In this document: positions 48,367 to 60,018 of the stretch, piece after piece | How the letters are laid out: every line of letters starts with the position of its first letter | How positions within the stretch are numbered: position 1 is the stretch's first letter | Assembly: GCA_905221615.1 (NCBI GenBank) | Contig: CAJNDT010006153.1 | Location: 1-64,000, forward strand | Source of the DNA: Symbiodinium sp. CCMP2592 | Lineage: Eukaryota; Sar; Dinophyceae; Suessiales; Symbiodiniaceae | Direction of reading: 5' to 3' | Length of the DNA stretch: 64,000 nt | Notes under the pieces: model-generated | What the model saw: only the letters and a program-made list of their open reading frames with translations | Told to the model about the DNA's origin: nothing | Database searches by the model: none | Made by a program: the position numbers and the translations under genes

Positions 48367-49029
48367 AAGGGTTTAGGGTATTGAATTTAGGGACGTTTAA
48401 ATGGTTTAGGATTAAGGGATTTGGGGTTTAGAACTTGGGTCACTTAAAGGGTTGAGGGTTGAGGGAGAAGGGGCTTAGGTGTTTAGGATTTAAGGTCACT
48501 TAGAGGGTGTAAGGTTGAGGGATTTGGGGTTTACATGTTTAGCATCTAGTGCCATCCGATGGGTTTAGGGTTCAGGGATTGGGGCTTACGTGTCTAGGTG
48601 TAAGGCTAAGGGGATTGAAAGGGTCTCTTTAGCTGTTAGGCTAGGTCTATAGCGACCTAAAAGGGCCAGAATCTAGCGAACTACCCATATGTTCTGCGGA
48701 AACCCTTAACCCTAAACCGAATCAGATTAAAAAATGACGGTACGAAGACACCCGATGCCGGATGTTCCTTAGTGACAGGGTTTCTTTCCCACGGGAAAGA
48801 ATGGCTTAAGGTTTGGGATTGAGGGACTAGGTTGTAAGGTTTCTGCCAGCTTTCAACACCTGGCCAAACGCAGATTCCTGGGGTTGGCAGCTATGGGCAG
48901 GGTCTGTGTTCAGGGTGGCCCTACAGATCCGGGGATATTCCGCAAAAATTCTTCTCCTACTCCAAACAACTAGTCCACGCTAGGGATAGGTATTAACAAT
49001 TTACACGTCTATTCCTTCTTGGTTTAAAA
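48367..49029. other. Degenerate G-strand repeats, then unassigned
   Basis: TTTAGGG-like words to 48630; the remainder shows nothing recognisable. Confidence 0.4.
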
Positions 49030-49132
49030 ACTTAGTTGCTGAGTTCATAAGTCCCAAAATAGTGTACACGCTCAGTTCTATAAGGGGCTCTATTATCCTA
49101 AAAAGTGTAAAGTGTACTCACCCAGCCACTAA
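49030..49132. mobile_element. Palindromic family T, copy 2
   Basis: CTTAGTTGCTGAGTTCATAAG at the left and CAGCCACTAAG at the right, with two AGTGTACAC words inverted. Confidence 0.6.
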
Positions 49133-49224
49133 GACTACCCATCCTACAAGAGCCCCAGTCCATCTGCCGTGAAAGTCCCCAGCTGTCACCCATCAAAACC
49201 ATCGCAGTAGCCCGACTCCACCTT

Positions 49225-49300
49225 TGGTTAGTAGGGAATGGAAGAATGGTAGTAATAGTAGTTATAATTGTACCCCATTCCTCCATTCCCTACTAACCAA
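49225..49300. mobile_element. Palindromic element U
   Basis: TTGGTTAGTAGGGAATGG is mirrored by CCATTCCCTACTAACCAA. Confidence 0.75.
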
Positions 49301-49377
49301 TGGTAAGTTGTTCTACTGGATTTAGGGTTTGGGGTTTAAAGTTTAAGGTCCGTTGCCTAGGGTTTCGGGCGACTCCT

Positions 49378-49499
49378 ACTTAGAGGATCATGGGACTTAG
49401 TAAGTAGGTGATAAATGGCATTATAAGTCCCCTAAGTGGGGTTATCCTAATTATAACCTACTTATAACCTTACTTACTAAGTCCCGTGAGCCTTCAAGT
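49378..49499. mobile_element. Palindromic MITE family D, variant copy (inverted relative to 28.2 kb)
   Basis: ACTTAGAGGATCATGGGACT pairs with AGTCCCGTGAGCCTTCAAGT; TA at both edges. Confidence 0.75.
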
Positions 49500-49998
49500 A
49501 GGGTGTAGGGTCGGGAATGAGGCCTGTTCTTTCTGATCTTGAAACCAGTATGCCCATACATTCAACAGATTCGCAATCTGACCTTGGAAAGCTGTATGGA
49601 ATAAGAAAGGCTCAGCTATCCCCAACACACTGAACTCTGCCACCCTTAAAGCCTTATGGAACCCTTTCTAAAACCGAATTGGGAGTTTCAAGACCCTCAA
49701 CTCCAAACCCTGCTACAACCCCTTCTAGAATGCTTCGCAATTGGGCCTTGTCGTGCTTCTTGAGCAGACGTGCGAGCTCGTCATCGTTACGATCGCGGTT
49801 CAGGCGCTGCACCCGCTGATCGACCTCTGACGTGTTTTTAGGTTGAGGGTTGAGGGTTCAGTTCAGGACTGATGGGCACTTAAGTGGCAATACGAGTAAA
49901 AAGGTGCTTATGTAGATATAATAAGCTTCTTGCTGCTAACCCCAGTCGGAGTAGTCAGCGATGTCGGGCATCTGGCTCAGTTCACCCTAAAAGCATGG
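49500..49998. other. Unassigned stretch
   Basis: No repeats of note and no identifiable frame; 49735-49835 is GC-rich. Confidence 0.3.
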
Positions 49999-50102
49999 CG
50001 ACCCTTAGGGAGTGGGGTGGGGACGCCACTTCCTTAACTTATGATGGGCATTCAGTGATTCAGGCCCCACCCCCCTCACCCCTACCCCCCTAAGGGTCCC
50101 TA
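49999..50102. mobile_element. Palindromic family S-like element
   Basis: CCCTTAGGGAGTGGGGTGGGG is mirrored by CCCCTACCCCCCTAAGGG with a loose inner part. Confidence 0.55.
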
Positions 50103-50252
50103 GAAACTTCCAGGCTTCGAATCGTTTCTTGGTCCACCAACAGCCTCTGAACAAGGGTATCGGCGGGTTAGAGTTTAGAACCCTACACCCCTAAACCCCT
50201 GAACCCTAAACCCCGAACCCCAAACACCTTAAACCCTGAACCCTAAAACCCT

Positions 50253-50365
50253 ACTTGGAGGTTCATGGGTAGTTATAGGTGGGGTTATAAGTCCCCTAAT
50301 ATGGGCTAGAAGTAGAGTTAACCCTACTAAAAACCCTACTTGTAACTGGCCATGAACTTCCAAGT
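50253..50365. mobile_element. Palindromic MITE family A, copy 6
   Basis: ACTTGGAGGTTCATGGGTAGT pairs with ACTGGCCATGAACTTCCAAGT; TA at both edges. Confidence 0.75.
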
Positions 50366-50537
50366 ACTACGTTACAACCGCCTGCATGCCGAATACTCAC
50401 AAGCCCCTCTGCCTACCCTTCTGAAACCCTTCATAATGCTCTACCAAATCCTCTAAGCACCCTTATGCAATCTCCTACACCTTGAAGCCCTGAGTCGACC
50501 CTGCCAATACCTCCCAACATGCCTTAATGCAGGGATA

Positions 50538-50642
50538 TACGGTTGATGATATAAATACTGCATTACCTTAGAGACCCTAACCTATGGGAATATTGGTATA
50601 TTCCTTATTATGGGTAATGCAGGATTTATACCATCAACCGTA
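50538..50642. mobile_element. Palindromic MITE family H, copy 2
   Basis: TACGGTTGATGATATAAATAC pairs with GGATTTATACCATCAACCGTA. Confidence 0.8.
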
Positions 50643-50710
50643 CTTTAAATCATGTTAGGGTCCTACTATAGTTTAGGGCAGCAAGGGAGTTTGGAAGGTC
50701 TGGGGAAAGG

Positions 50711-50809
50711 CACCGGTAGTTACAAGTAGGGTTATAAGTAGGGTAACTATGCATATAACCCATATCAGGGAACTTAGAAGCCCACTTATGACTACCCTAA
50801 ACCTCAAGC
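50711..50809. mobile_element. Eroded family A copy
   Basis: GGTAGTTACAAGTAGGGTTA and the centre ATATAACCCATATCAGGGAA match A, but the outer arms are lost. Confidence 0.45.
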
Positions 50810-51318
50810 CATCCCTGAACCCTAAACCCTGTAGATCCCTTAAAGGAGCCCTACCTATAACCCCACTTGTAACGAACCCGAACCTCAGCCTCCCCGGGTA
50901 TACGATCCTGCTCCTAAGGCCACGACTCCCATGCGCTTGAGACCCGGTAGGTCGTTCTCTTTGAGGGACTGTCAGTGCGCTTAGGGTTGATTCAGGGTTT
51001 GGGGTTTGGGGTTTCGGGTTTGGGGGTTAAGGGTTTGGGGGTTTAGCGTTTGGGGTTTACGGGTTTAAAGATTTAGGGTTCGAGAGGATGCAGTTCGATT
51101 AGGGGTTTCGGGTTGCAGGTCGCGGGTTCAGAGGCCTGAATAAACGGTAATGGAGTTGGGGGCTGTAGTATCAGAGCTGATTCTTGGGACCGCTTTGGTG
51201 CATGTCTGCGGCGCGAGAGGGTTTCTGACCTGGGATTTCGTCCTGGTGGCTTTAAACATCGGGGATTCTGCCACTTACAACGCGTCGCACAAACCATTCG
51301 AACAATCAGAACAAGCCT
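50810..51318. other. Telomere-like words and unassigned DNA
   Basis: G-strand repeats at 50985-51085; 51090-51318 is repeat-free without an identifiable gene. Confidence 0.4.
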
Positions 51319-51426
51319 ACTTGTCGGGTATCATGGTGAACGAAAGGTTAAGCTTTTTCGTTATAGGGATTATATAGGGTTTATAATATTTCAAAAAAGG
51401 TTAAAGGCCACCTACTCTACTACTAG
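51319..51426. mobile_element. Palindromic family L, copy 3
   Basis: CTACTTGTCGGGTATCATGG starts it; AAAGGTTAAGC and AAAAAGGTTAAAGGCC with CTACTCTACTACTAGG end it, as at 21.4 kb. Confidence 0.6.
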
Positions 51427-51777
51427 GCAGGGCTTTGGGAAAACCGTTGTGTTAGGACTCAAAGGTGATGCTACTACTGACTATCTAGGCCCTCCGCCCT
51501 AGACCCGAAGGCGGACAACACCTCTCCGGATTCCCTTGTCCGTTTCCATCGCCAGACCCCAGCTCATGACAACGCAAACCCAAAGCCCCAATTCCAGAGA
51601 CTTGGGGCTTATGGTTCAGAGTTTGGAGTTTAGGGACAGCTTAGGGCTTTAGATTCATCTCGAAAATGGTCGAAACTTTCATGAACCCTACACCTTCAAG
51701 CACTGGACGTCCTCAAACCATAAGACCCATCTTAAGAGAAACGAACAAGAACTATAAGGGGGTCGAAATACCTTCTA
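51427..51777. other. Unassigned stretch
   Basis: No clear repeats and no recognisable gene. Confidence 0.3.
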
Positions 51778-51876
51778 GACTCAAGAGTAACTTAGGAATG
51801 AAAAGGGTGCCCTTTTTGGTCATAAGGGAACCTGAACCCCCAAAAATGGGAATAAGGGCCTACTCTTTGTCCTAGC
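51778..51876. mobile_element. Palindromic element related to family B
   Basis: TAACTTAGGAATGAAAAGGG with TGCCCTTTTTGG and GGGAATAAGGGCCTACTCT; a similar copy lies at 57.8 kb. Confidence 0.55.
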
Positions 51877-53728
51877 CTTCGACCCTGCAACCCCAAAAAC
51901 CACTGAACACCCAGCTTCTTAACCTTGAATCCCCATAGCAAAATCTCCACCCTACACCCTAAACCCTGACAACCCAGTAAAACCCTAAAGTCCCAAAGCC
52001 CCAAACCATAAAGCTTAACACCCTCATCTTAAAACCCGAAAGCCCTAACCCGTAGCCTAAATCCTGAAGCCCTGCGTAATCTTATAGCAACCCTTAAAGT
52101 AGCCCTTAAAGGATCCCTTAAAAGAGCCCGAAAGCCCCCCCAATCCCTTAAAGGAGCCCTTAAAGGACCCCTACTCTAGCCCTAAATCCCTCAACCCTAA
52201 ACCCTGAAGCCCCAAGCCCTCCTCCATCATCCGGCCTGGAACCCCGTGTATTTCATGAGCTCGAGCTTTGCCCAGTGGTCCTGGGTGTAGGGTTTAGGGT
52301 TTGGGTACCATAAGGGTTCTATAGGGTTTAGGGTTTAAAGGTACCTGCAATGACATTTCTTGAAGTCTGAAGTCGTCAAACTAAGTAACTAGATTTAACC
52401 TAACTAATGACCGTTCTGACCTTGAGCTTTCTCTTAATACACTTATCATAAGAATAACAATCGATCATGCCTGCGGAGGACCCCACGCCGCTTGCCCAGA
52501 TGTCAGGTGTTGAAGTATGTAATTGGTTCGCTTTCGCCCTCCGACGCGACTGGCATCGAAGGCCACGCCGACTCGCTTGGCGCTTTGCAAATGGCGTCGG
52601 GCTGCCTGCCAGTATAATGCTCTTTCCATGTGTCTGTCCTTTCTTGTTACCCAAGCTTTGATCTTGGCCTTCATCCCGCGAAGCTTGGCTTTTCGACGAT
52701 TTATCAGCTTGAGGTCCATACTTACCTACAAGTTGAGATTAGGGGAACGCTTGGGGACATAGACCTTCTCAAACTTGTCCCTTTTTAAAAGAGCCAGAAG
52801 TAGGGTTAAGAAGGGTCCCCTTCAAGGGCCTCCCTAATACTACCTAGGACCTCACTCAATGAGTTCACCTTACCTTAACCAACTAGACCCTGCTTTGTTT
52901 GGTAGGGTCACGGTAAGCCCCAGAGTAGGGTTAATAAGAAAAAACTGCCAACAAGTAGGTTTGGGAGGTTAAGGTAGGTCATACAGCAGTTCCAAGTGAA
53001 ACCTAAGGTGTAAAGCGTGTAAGCAAGAGCTAGGGGATCTTCTCTGGGACAAAATCCCTTGAGCAAGGAGGCTTTATAGGGTTTTCCATTTTCCATGAAT
53101 GAAGGAAAAACCAAAAAACGTTACGTATCTCTCAACCTTTCAAGGTATGTTGCTTAGCTACCATCGAAAAGAAGCCATATTACTTACTATAGATCCCTGT
53201 TATGGTAACTTAAACTAGAAACCTGAATTAACAAGAAACCAGTAGTTATGTGGCTTCGGCACCAGAGTCTGTGAGATGCTGGCATGCAGAGTTTAGGAAT
53301 CAACGCTTCTGGCGGTGTGCCGAGAGCTTGGAGGTGTTTACGGTTTAGGGTTCAGGGCTGTTACAGGATTCTATTCGTCTTTCGTAGGGCTTGATCGGGC
53401 CCTACGCGCGTGTAACAAGAGCTTCATGGGGTCTTATAAGGCCTGCATAGGGTTCAAAGTCCATGAAGTCATACGGTACCTGGGCAGTTATAAACTTTGG
53501 TTATACCTGCGTACTTCTACTGGGGTAAGGGCCGTACTAAGCATACTTATCAGCATCGCACTTAGGGTTGTATAAGTCGCTACTTGCTACGTATCCACAT
53601 CCTTTCCAAAAATACTTAACGTAGGCGCCTACTCTAGTTGCGGTAGGCTGTTGGTGAAAAATGTACCTGTACATAGCTCCAATAAGGAAGAATAAAATAG
53701 TGTTGGTAACTATTTAAGCCCCTCTGGT
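51877..53728. other. Gene-poor stretch with one open minus frame
   Basis: 51950-52215 is C-strand repeat. A minus frame from an ATG at 52719 to 52465 reads KRVGVAFDASRVGGRKRTN and LTSGQAAWGPPQ in repeat-free sequence and looks protein-like, but I cannot name it; a TAG/GTAAGT donor-like site is adjacent. The rest shows nothing recognisable. Confidence 0.3.
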
Positions 53729-53947
53729 ACTTGGGGGTGTCATGGGTAGTTATTTATAGTTAGCCGGGTTATAAGTCCGCTAATATGGGTCATAAGTATA
53801 GTTACCCTACTTGCAACTCCAATGCCTCCCTCAACTAAATAAACCCTATAAAACTTAATCTCTAAGCCGCCCTAAACCACATAGATCATAGATCCCTTAA
53901 AGGAAGCCGCCTGTAACTAGCTTATAACTACCCATGAAACTCCAAGT
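53729..53947. mobile_element. Disrupted family A copy
   Basis: ACTTGGGGGTGTCATGGGTAG at the left and CTACCCATGAAACTCCAAGT at the right are separated by an internal insertion. Confidence 0.5.
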
Positions 53948-55229
53948 AATTGGTCGCCCTGAAGCCTCTTGACAGCTCGAAACTTGGCCGTCTTCTGAAG
54001 CCCTCCTAAAATTCAAACTTTTAGCCTCCTTATTGTGGTTCATATTGAAACCCGAAAGTTAAAGTCCTAAGCGCCAACCAAAAGAACGCCAAGGAAAGAA
54101 TGACGGGCGCCAAACCCTCCCTGCTTTAGGGTTTAGGGTTTGCGGCCTCCCTGTCCCGCAAGAGCTCGAAGAGACATTGCAGAGCTACCTGCCCGGACCC
54201 TCATTCTACCGTCAAATCAGGGGTATATAGCCCCAAATGAAGGGATCTAGGGTCTAATACTTGGAGGGTCGGGGGACATAGTAACTTAGATAAGTACCAT
54301 AACCCCACTTAGATAGGGCTGGGTGAAGGCCTGTGGAGTTACGGGCATCATGGTGGCCTTCAGTGTGCGACAGCTCTTGCCACAACTACAGCCGGTGTGG
54401 CTTGCTGAGGCTGTCTCCTTCGTGCGGTAGACAACAAGAGTAACAAGAACCAGCAGCGGGAGGCTTGACGTTGCTAGTGGTGCGTTCTAGAATGGCACCT
54501 TGCACCAGTGCACCAAATCCATCATCCTGAAAGTCGTACACTTGCTTGGGGCCACATGACGAACCTTCTTGAGAGACTTCGATGAACCAAAAGGTCGACG
54601 AATTACACGAAGGCTGACGATGTTTGCCAATTCCATGCCGCACTCTCCCTCTAAACCCTAGACCGTCTCTGCCGCTCGAGTCCTCGCCACACTCCCCCCC
54701 TTGCAACCACGACTCGTTGCACACACGGCTCGTCGCCACACGAGCACACTCATCGGCTGACAACACCGAAAAGTCGGCGGCAACTCGGTCCCAACTCGGC
54801 AGGCATTTCTGCGCCTGTCACGATGCGAGCCAACGGTAACTACCTGCAGATACCGCCGAAACAAAATGTGAAGCCGAGCCACCAACTGTCTTTCCAAGAC
54901 CAATACTTCCGCTCGCTTAGCTTCGCCTTGGCCCGCGTCAAGGCGCGCTTCTGGCCGTTCAGGAAGCGGGAAGCGCCACGAGAATTGTGTTTCCTCAGCA
55001 CTCTCGCCTTCAACTGGCCTCCACAATCACAGTAACTGCTGAGTGCAACTTCCCCGCTCTTGCACAATTTCAGATGATCAGCAGCGCGCAAACACGCTGC
55101 GAATGAGAGAGGGGCCAGTCCCGAGCAGGTCGTTTTTCTGCCACTGGAAGTGACTAGGACAAGGGGTACTGTAAGGGTCCTTTAAGGGGGTCCATAAGGA
55201 TACTGTAAGGGTTCAGGGTTTAGGGGTAT
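53948..55229. other. Unassigned stretch with open minus frames and a half D element
   Basis: 54261-54325 is the left half of family D. On the minus strand 55091-54840 (HLKLCKSGEVALSSYCDCGG) and 54600-54386 (FWFIEVSQEGSSCGPKQVYD) are open, repeat-free and protein-like, and may be exons of one unidentified gene or remnant. Confidence 0.3.
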
Positions 55230-55345
55230 ACGAGGTTCCTGAATACGCCCCGCGATAAACAAGGGTACCCTTTTTCCTGCTGTTCGGGTTTTATATGGGG
55301 ACCCTGAGAGAAGAAGGGCAAAAGGGTACTACTCAGGAACCTAGA
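55230..55345. mobile_element. Palindromic MITE family C, copy 2
   Basis: AGGTTCCTGAATACGCCCC pairs with TACTACTCAGGAACCT; the centre has GGGTACCCTTTTTCCT as at 45.0 kb. Confidence 0.75.
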
Positions 55346-55447
55346 AGGAGGTCCCAACTTGGAAGTGCTGGTTTCCGCTTTCAGGCTTACAACACACGGC
55401 TCCACTTGCAGTCACCGGAACATCCAGCAAGCGGATCCTTAGTGCCT

Positions 55448-55643
55448 ACTTGGAGGTTCAACGTAGGGTTAGAAGCCCCCTAATATGGGTTATTGTTTCC
55501 TTTAGGGGTTCTATAGGGTTTGGGGTTTAAAGGTTTAGGGTTTAGGGTTGTTACGGGTAGTTCTAAATGGGGGTATAAGTGGTTCATAAGTTTAGTTCCC
55601 CTACGTATAGCTGTACTTACAGCTACCCATGAAAATCCGAGTA
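55448..55643. mobile_element. Diverged family A copy with internal insert
   Basis: ACTTGGAGGTTCAACGTAGGG and AGCTACCCATGAAAATCCGAGT; a TTCCTTTAGGGGTTCTATAG-type insert lies inside. Confidence 0.45.
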
Positions 55644-55776
55644 GGACTTGCATATGTCCCGATGCAGGGAGTCTGCTGACCTTCACAGAACCCTAAACCC
55701 TGCAGAACTTACTCCCAAACGGCTCGACCACACTGAGCCCAACGTCGAACCCGAAGCCCCAAAAGCCCTACCCAGT

Positions 55777-55887
55777 ACTTGGAAGGGCAGGGGACTTAGT
55801 AAGTAGAGTTATAAGTACCCTAAAGGGAGTTACCCCAATTATAAGCCTACTTATAACCTACTTACTACGTCCCCTGCCCCTCCAAGT
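55777..55887. mobile_element. Palindromic MITE family D, copy 4
   Basis: ACTTGGAAGGGCAGGGGACT pairs with CGTCCCCTGCCCCTCCAAGT; TA at both edges. Confidence 0.8.
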
Positions 55888-56183
55888 ACCCAGAGTAGCC
55901 AGTATAGCTTTAGAATTTGAGAAAAGGTGTACTTTGGCTACTCCAAGCCTCAACCTGTAACAATAAACCCGACCTGGGCCCTCATGATGTCCTTATATTA
56001 GTCCTTGAAAAGCTGCTTGGTTATTCAAGGTTCAGGTAAACCCCAAAACCCCAAAAACTCTTAAACCTCTATACCCCGAAACCTGGAAGCAACTGAACCT
56101 CTAAACCCCTAAAGCCCTAAACTCCTCTAAACCCCTACATCCCACCCCTAAATCCCCAAACCCTAGGCAAACCTGAAAGCCCC

Positions 56184-56286
56184 AGAGAGCCCAATATCCC
56201 TGAATTAGGGAATACAGCTTAAATCATAATATGAAGCCCCTAATGATTTAAGGTATATTCCTTTAATAAGGGGTATTGGGCTCTTT
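56184..56286. mobile_element. Palindromic family G, copy 2
   Basis: AGAGAGCCCAATATCCCTGA pairs with GGGGTATTGGGCTCTTT. Confidence 0.75.
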
Positions 56287-56349
56287 GGGGCCGACTTTGG
56301 ACGCCTGCCGCTCGAGACCTTCCCAGTTGGAGGGCAGCGCAACCTTCTC

Positions 56350-56728
56350 GGCGGTTTAGGGTTTAGGGTATAGGGTTTAGCGTTGGCACCGGGGGGGCGG
56401 GCGGGGGGGGGGCGGGGGGGGCGGGGGGCTTTGAAAGGGTTGAGGGTTCCCTGTGAAAGCATTTCTTTTGAGGGGTTTAAGGCTCCTGTTTCAGAGGGTT
56501 TAGGGTTCCTTTTGAAGGGTTTATTGGGGTTCCTGTTTAAGGGGTTTAAGTTTAGGCTTCCTTTGAAAGGGTTTAGGGTTCCTTCTTAAAGGGTTTAGGG
56601 TTCCTATCAAATGTTTCAGGATCTCGGGTTTAGGCTTTCGGGTTTAGGGTTCAGGCTTTAGGGGTGTAGGGGTGTCGGATCTCGAGTTTAGGCTTTACGG
56701 TTTCGGGTTGAGGCTTTAGGGTATAGGT
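56350..56728. repeat. G-strand telomere-like array with a poly-G tract
   Basis: 56388-56430 is almost pure G with single C interruptions; GGTTCCTTTTGAAGGGTTTA-type units of about 30-35 bp follow to 56610. Confidence 0.7.
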
Positions 56729-56836
56729 TAGAAGCTGCCCCCACCCTGTAATAGTGACTACAAGGGTTATATAGGAATATATTAGGGCCGTTTAGATTCC
56801 TATTATACCACTATTACAGGGTGCGGGCAGCTTCTA
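56729..56836. mobile_element. Palindromic MITE family I, copy 2
   Basis: TAGAAGCTGCCCCCACCCTG pairs with CAGGGTGCGGGCAGCTTCTA. Confidence 0.8.
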
Positions 56837-57001
56837 AGGTTTAGGGTGTTCGGTTTCGGCTTTAGGGCTTCGGACTGTGGCAGCCGCTTCATGGTTCCTT
56901 CGAGGCCTGATTTCACAGGCTAAGCCTTATAAACCTCAAAGACCCTAAGCCCTACAAATCATGAACCCTGAGCTCGGAATCATGGGGTCTCCCTTGTAGT
57001 G

Positions 57002-57112
57002 CTTGGAGGTTCATGGGTACTTATAAGTAGGGTTATAAGTAAGGCAACTATACTTATAACCCATATTACGGGACCTATAACCCTACTTATAACTACCCAT
57101 GAACCTCCAAGT
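57002..57112. mobile_element. Palindromic MITE family A, copy 7 (best preserved)
   Basis: The arms from CTTGGAGGTTCATGGG continue inward through ATAAGTAGGGTTATAAGT with hardly a mismatch. Confidence 0.8.
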
Positions 57113-57215
57113 ACCCCCTGACAGGGACCCACATTCTCCCAGACTTTGTAACATCCATGGAGCCTCCGCTTCAGGAATTTCCGCCTTCAAAGCAACACGT
57201 TTCGCTGCTTCGGTA

Positions 57216-57306
57216 GGATCTAGAAAGTAGATCCCCTAATTTGGGGCCCTATACTACTAAGGGTACTTTATAGGAACCCCCTTTAAGGGATCTACTATTT
57301 GGATCC
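57216..57306. mobile_element. Palindromic element W
   Basis: GGATCTAGAAAGTAGATCCCC is mirrored by GGGATCTACTATTTGGATCC. Confidence 0.65.
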
Positions 57307-57436
57307 TCCCGGGGGGCTGGGTATTCATCAGCGCCGAAACGATTGTTCGCGACTCGAAGACACTTTCCCTTGCTTTTCGCCCTCTCGTCAGCGCGATGGC
57401 ATCTCCGAACCTGAGTTTGTCCTTTTGGCGTGCCCA

Positions 57437-57598
57437 CAGAGCCCAATATCGCTTAATTAAGGAATATATAGGACCTAGGGTTCCTTTAAGGGATCTATAG
57501 GGTTTAGGGTTCAGGGTTAAGGAATATACCTTAAACCATTAGGGGCTTCATATTATGATTTAGGCTATATTCCTTAATTAAGGGGTATTGGGCTCTCT
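57437..57598. mobile_element. Palindromic family G, copy 3, with a telomere-like insert
   Basis: Arms CAGAGCCCAATATCGC and GGGGTATTGGGCTCTCTG. A 48-bp insert (57469-57516) rich in TTTAGGG is flanked by a 12-bp direct duplication TTAAGGAATATA. Confidence 0.75.
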
Positions 57599-57847
57599 GG
57601 GTGCCCCTTGAAAAAGCCTTTTCGTCTCCAAGACAGATCTAAGCATGAGACTTCCGACTTAGATTTCGAAACCCTAAACTTTTAAACCCTAAACTTTTAA
57701 ACCCTAAACCCTAAACTTTTAAACCCTAAACCCTGAACTAAACCGGATTTGGCGCAAGAGAGAAAGGCTGCGAGGAAGCACGAGCCCCAAACATAGGTGC
57801 CTCTCGCCTCGGAAGTCATGCGCCCGTCTCAAAGATGGGTTCCAATC

Positions 57848-57965
57848 TCCTAGACCTAAGAGCGACCTAGCAATAAAAAGGGTGCCCTTTTTGGTTTAAA
57901 GGGGGTTTTAAGGCAACCTAAGCCCCATAAAAAGGGAATAAGGGCCTACTCTGGGTCCTAGTCTC
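57848..57965. mobile_element. Palindromic element related to family B, copy 2
   Basis: CTCCTAGACCTAAGAGCG at the left and CTACTCTGGGTCCTAG at the right; GGGTGCCCTTTTTGG is shared with 51.8 kb. Confidence 0.55.
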
Positions 57966-58905
57966 TCGGAAGCTGAGGATCGACGTCCCCCATGCTCTTT
58001 GAGCTTCTCTTCCTTGAACTTGCCAATTCGTGTGATCCGAGCTTCCAGCATTGAAGCGCGCAAGAGAAAAGAAGCCTTTTTGGGCATGTTTGACATTAGT
58101 CTCCCGCGTGGTTGATCAAGTCAGGCGGCTTCAGCCAACTCAGCTTTTTCGAGCAGAAGAGCATTCTTCATAGTGGCAAGCTTGAAGAGGGAAATGCGGG
58201 AAGATCGTAACCCTCATAGTATAACCCTTGGAGGAACCTAGGCCTCGATCTCAGGATCGGAGGCTGACCCCTTCTTCTGAAAGGACGGTTCCTTCTTTGA
58301 AAGAGAGGCATTGGGTTTCGAGGTAGGGTTTAGGGTTAAGAGGGTTCCATGAGAGCGTGCGACTAAAAGGGTAGTAGTGGCATACAGGGGTTCATAGAGG
58401 GCTCTGTCCATCAGCATCTTAAAAGGGAGGCATACAGGGGGTTCTATTGGAGGGCTCGATGATCGGGGCAGTTGTGTAAGGGGTCCAAAAAAGCTGGTCC
58501 GACTTCGGGACCCCAAGAAGGGACCCTAATTTTGACAACCACCCAAAAAGAGGACTATGACTATGTTATCCTGGCCCGCACCGACCTTTCACACAATCCA
58601 TCCCAACGCCTATTCTCGCATCCTTAAACCCACCAAGCCATAAACCCAAATTACCGAACAAACTCCAAACAAGGACTCAACAGCCGAAAGACTCAACCCC
58701 CCACACGCCAAACCAGGCTTAGGCAACAAAACACCAAGCTTCAAGAAGCCCCAAGCACGTCATCCAAACCCTAAACTCTAAACCGGCGCTGTGCTTCGGA
58801 CAGTTGTGGCTTCCAGGTGTTGCCTGTGCAAGAAATCATTGGATTCCGGGTGATTCATATAGGGGCCTTAACAAGCAGAATGGGGTTTGGGGTAGAATAG
58901 GGTAA
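57966..58905. other. Unassigned stretch with a half E element
   Basis: 58513-58553 is the right half of family E. Minus frames at 57908-58096 and 58238-58516 are short and unrecognised. C-rich degenerate words at 58620-58790. Confidence 0.35.
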
Positions 58906-59010
58906 TTGGGAGTTCCGAAAATACGAGACCCTAATATAGTACCCTAAGTAGTAGGATCCTTATTATATAGAGCCCAAAATAAGGCACCCCTAATTATAGG
59001 AAACTCCCAA
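58906..59010. mobile_element. Palindromic family K, copy 3
   Basis: TTGGGAGTTCCGAAAATACG pairs with CCTAATTATAGGAAACTCCCAA. Confidence 0.75.
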
Positions 59011-59954
59011 TTTTGATTATGTCAAGGGCCCGCGAGGACTGAGATCAATGGTTGATAAGACCGCGACATGCGGGCTCAGGGCGCAACTGATTTCGGGTTC
59101 GGGTTCTTAGGTTTAGGGTTGAAAGTTTCGGTCGGGGCTACGGTAGATGGCTTGGAGCCAGTTCCAGGGGTGTGGTGCGTAGAATGCGTAGCTTGGGGTT
59201 CGGGCTCGTGGACTATTCAACTACAGTTGGTTTCTCGTGACTGGTGTAGGAAGCTCTACCGGTTTTGTCGTCATCGTATGACATCATCAACTCCACTGCA
59301 GCATTGCCACCGTCATCATTCTCGTCATCATCACGCTGCTACTCACACCACCGCCGTCATTTCCGAACAATGCCAATCAAGAAGAAAACCTACTAGTGAC
59401 ACTTGCCAACAGTTTTCTGTTTGAGGCAATTTCAGGCCTCAAACTGAGGTAAGACATGGCTTTGTTGCCGAGCAGGGAAGGAAGTCAGCCGTGACTTACT
59501 GCTGCTTAAGGAGGAATGGCTGGAGGAATACACGGCTATAGGGTGTTTATAGGGTAGTTTAGGGATGGTATACGGACTATCATAAAAAGAAAAAACAACC
59601 TGCCACTCCTAGCGGGGACGGGTAAGATGACGCCATCACTTTCGCAGCGTTGCTTCTTGGGCTTAGGTGCAACCTCAGGAAAGCCACCATTTCGTGTTCC
59701 ATTTCAGTCCTTATTCTATTCGAGAGTCTCAAAAAGTAAGTAAGGGTCCTGATGTAAACCCCAACAGGTGGGTTCATTCATGTAAAGACACCCAAGAACA
59801 AGAATCGCAGGGCCCAGCCTCAGCTCTACTGGTGACGACGCAAAGTCCTGCAGACCGCAGGTGCAATATGTGCAGCGTTTAAGGCTCCATGACAGACGAA
59901 CAGACAGACAGACCTATACTGAACTTAGAACCCCAGCAAAAATTACAATTTTAG
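59011..59954. other. Unassigned stretch
   Basis: 59280-59360 is rich in CATCATCAT words. Short frames on both strands are not recognisable. Confidence 0.3.
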
Positions 59955-60018
59955 CTGTTTCTTAGGGATTATAATAACCAATAATTAAAAATCATTTCTA
60001 AGTACCCCTAAGAAACAG
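59955..60018. mobile_element. Short palindromic element V
   Basis: CTGTTTCTTAGGGATT is mirrored by AAGTACCCCTAAGAAACAG. Confidence 0.65.

Noticed and set aside
59068..59424. His-rich plus-strand frame resembling a metal-binding protein
   Set aside because: The His run is CATCATCAC simple-sequence DNA and no flanking domain is visible.
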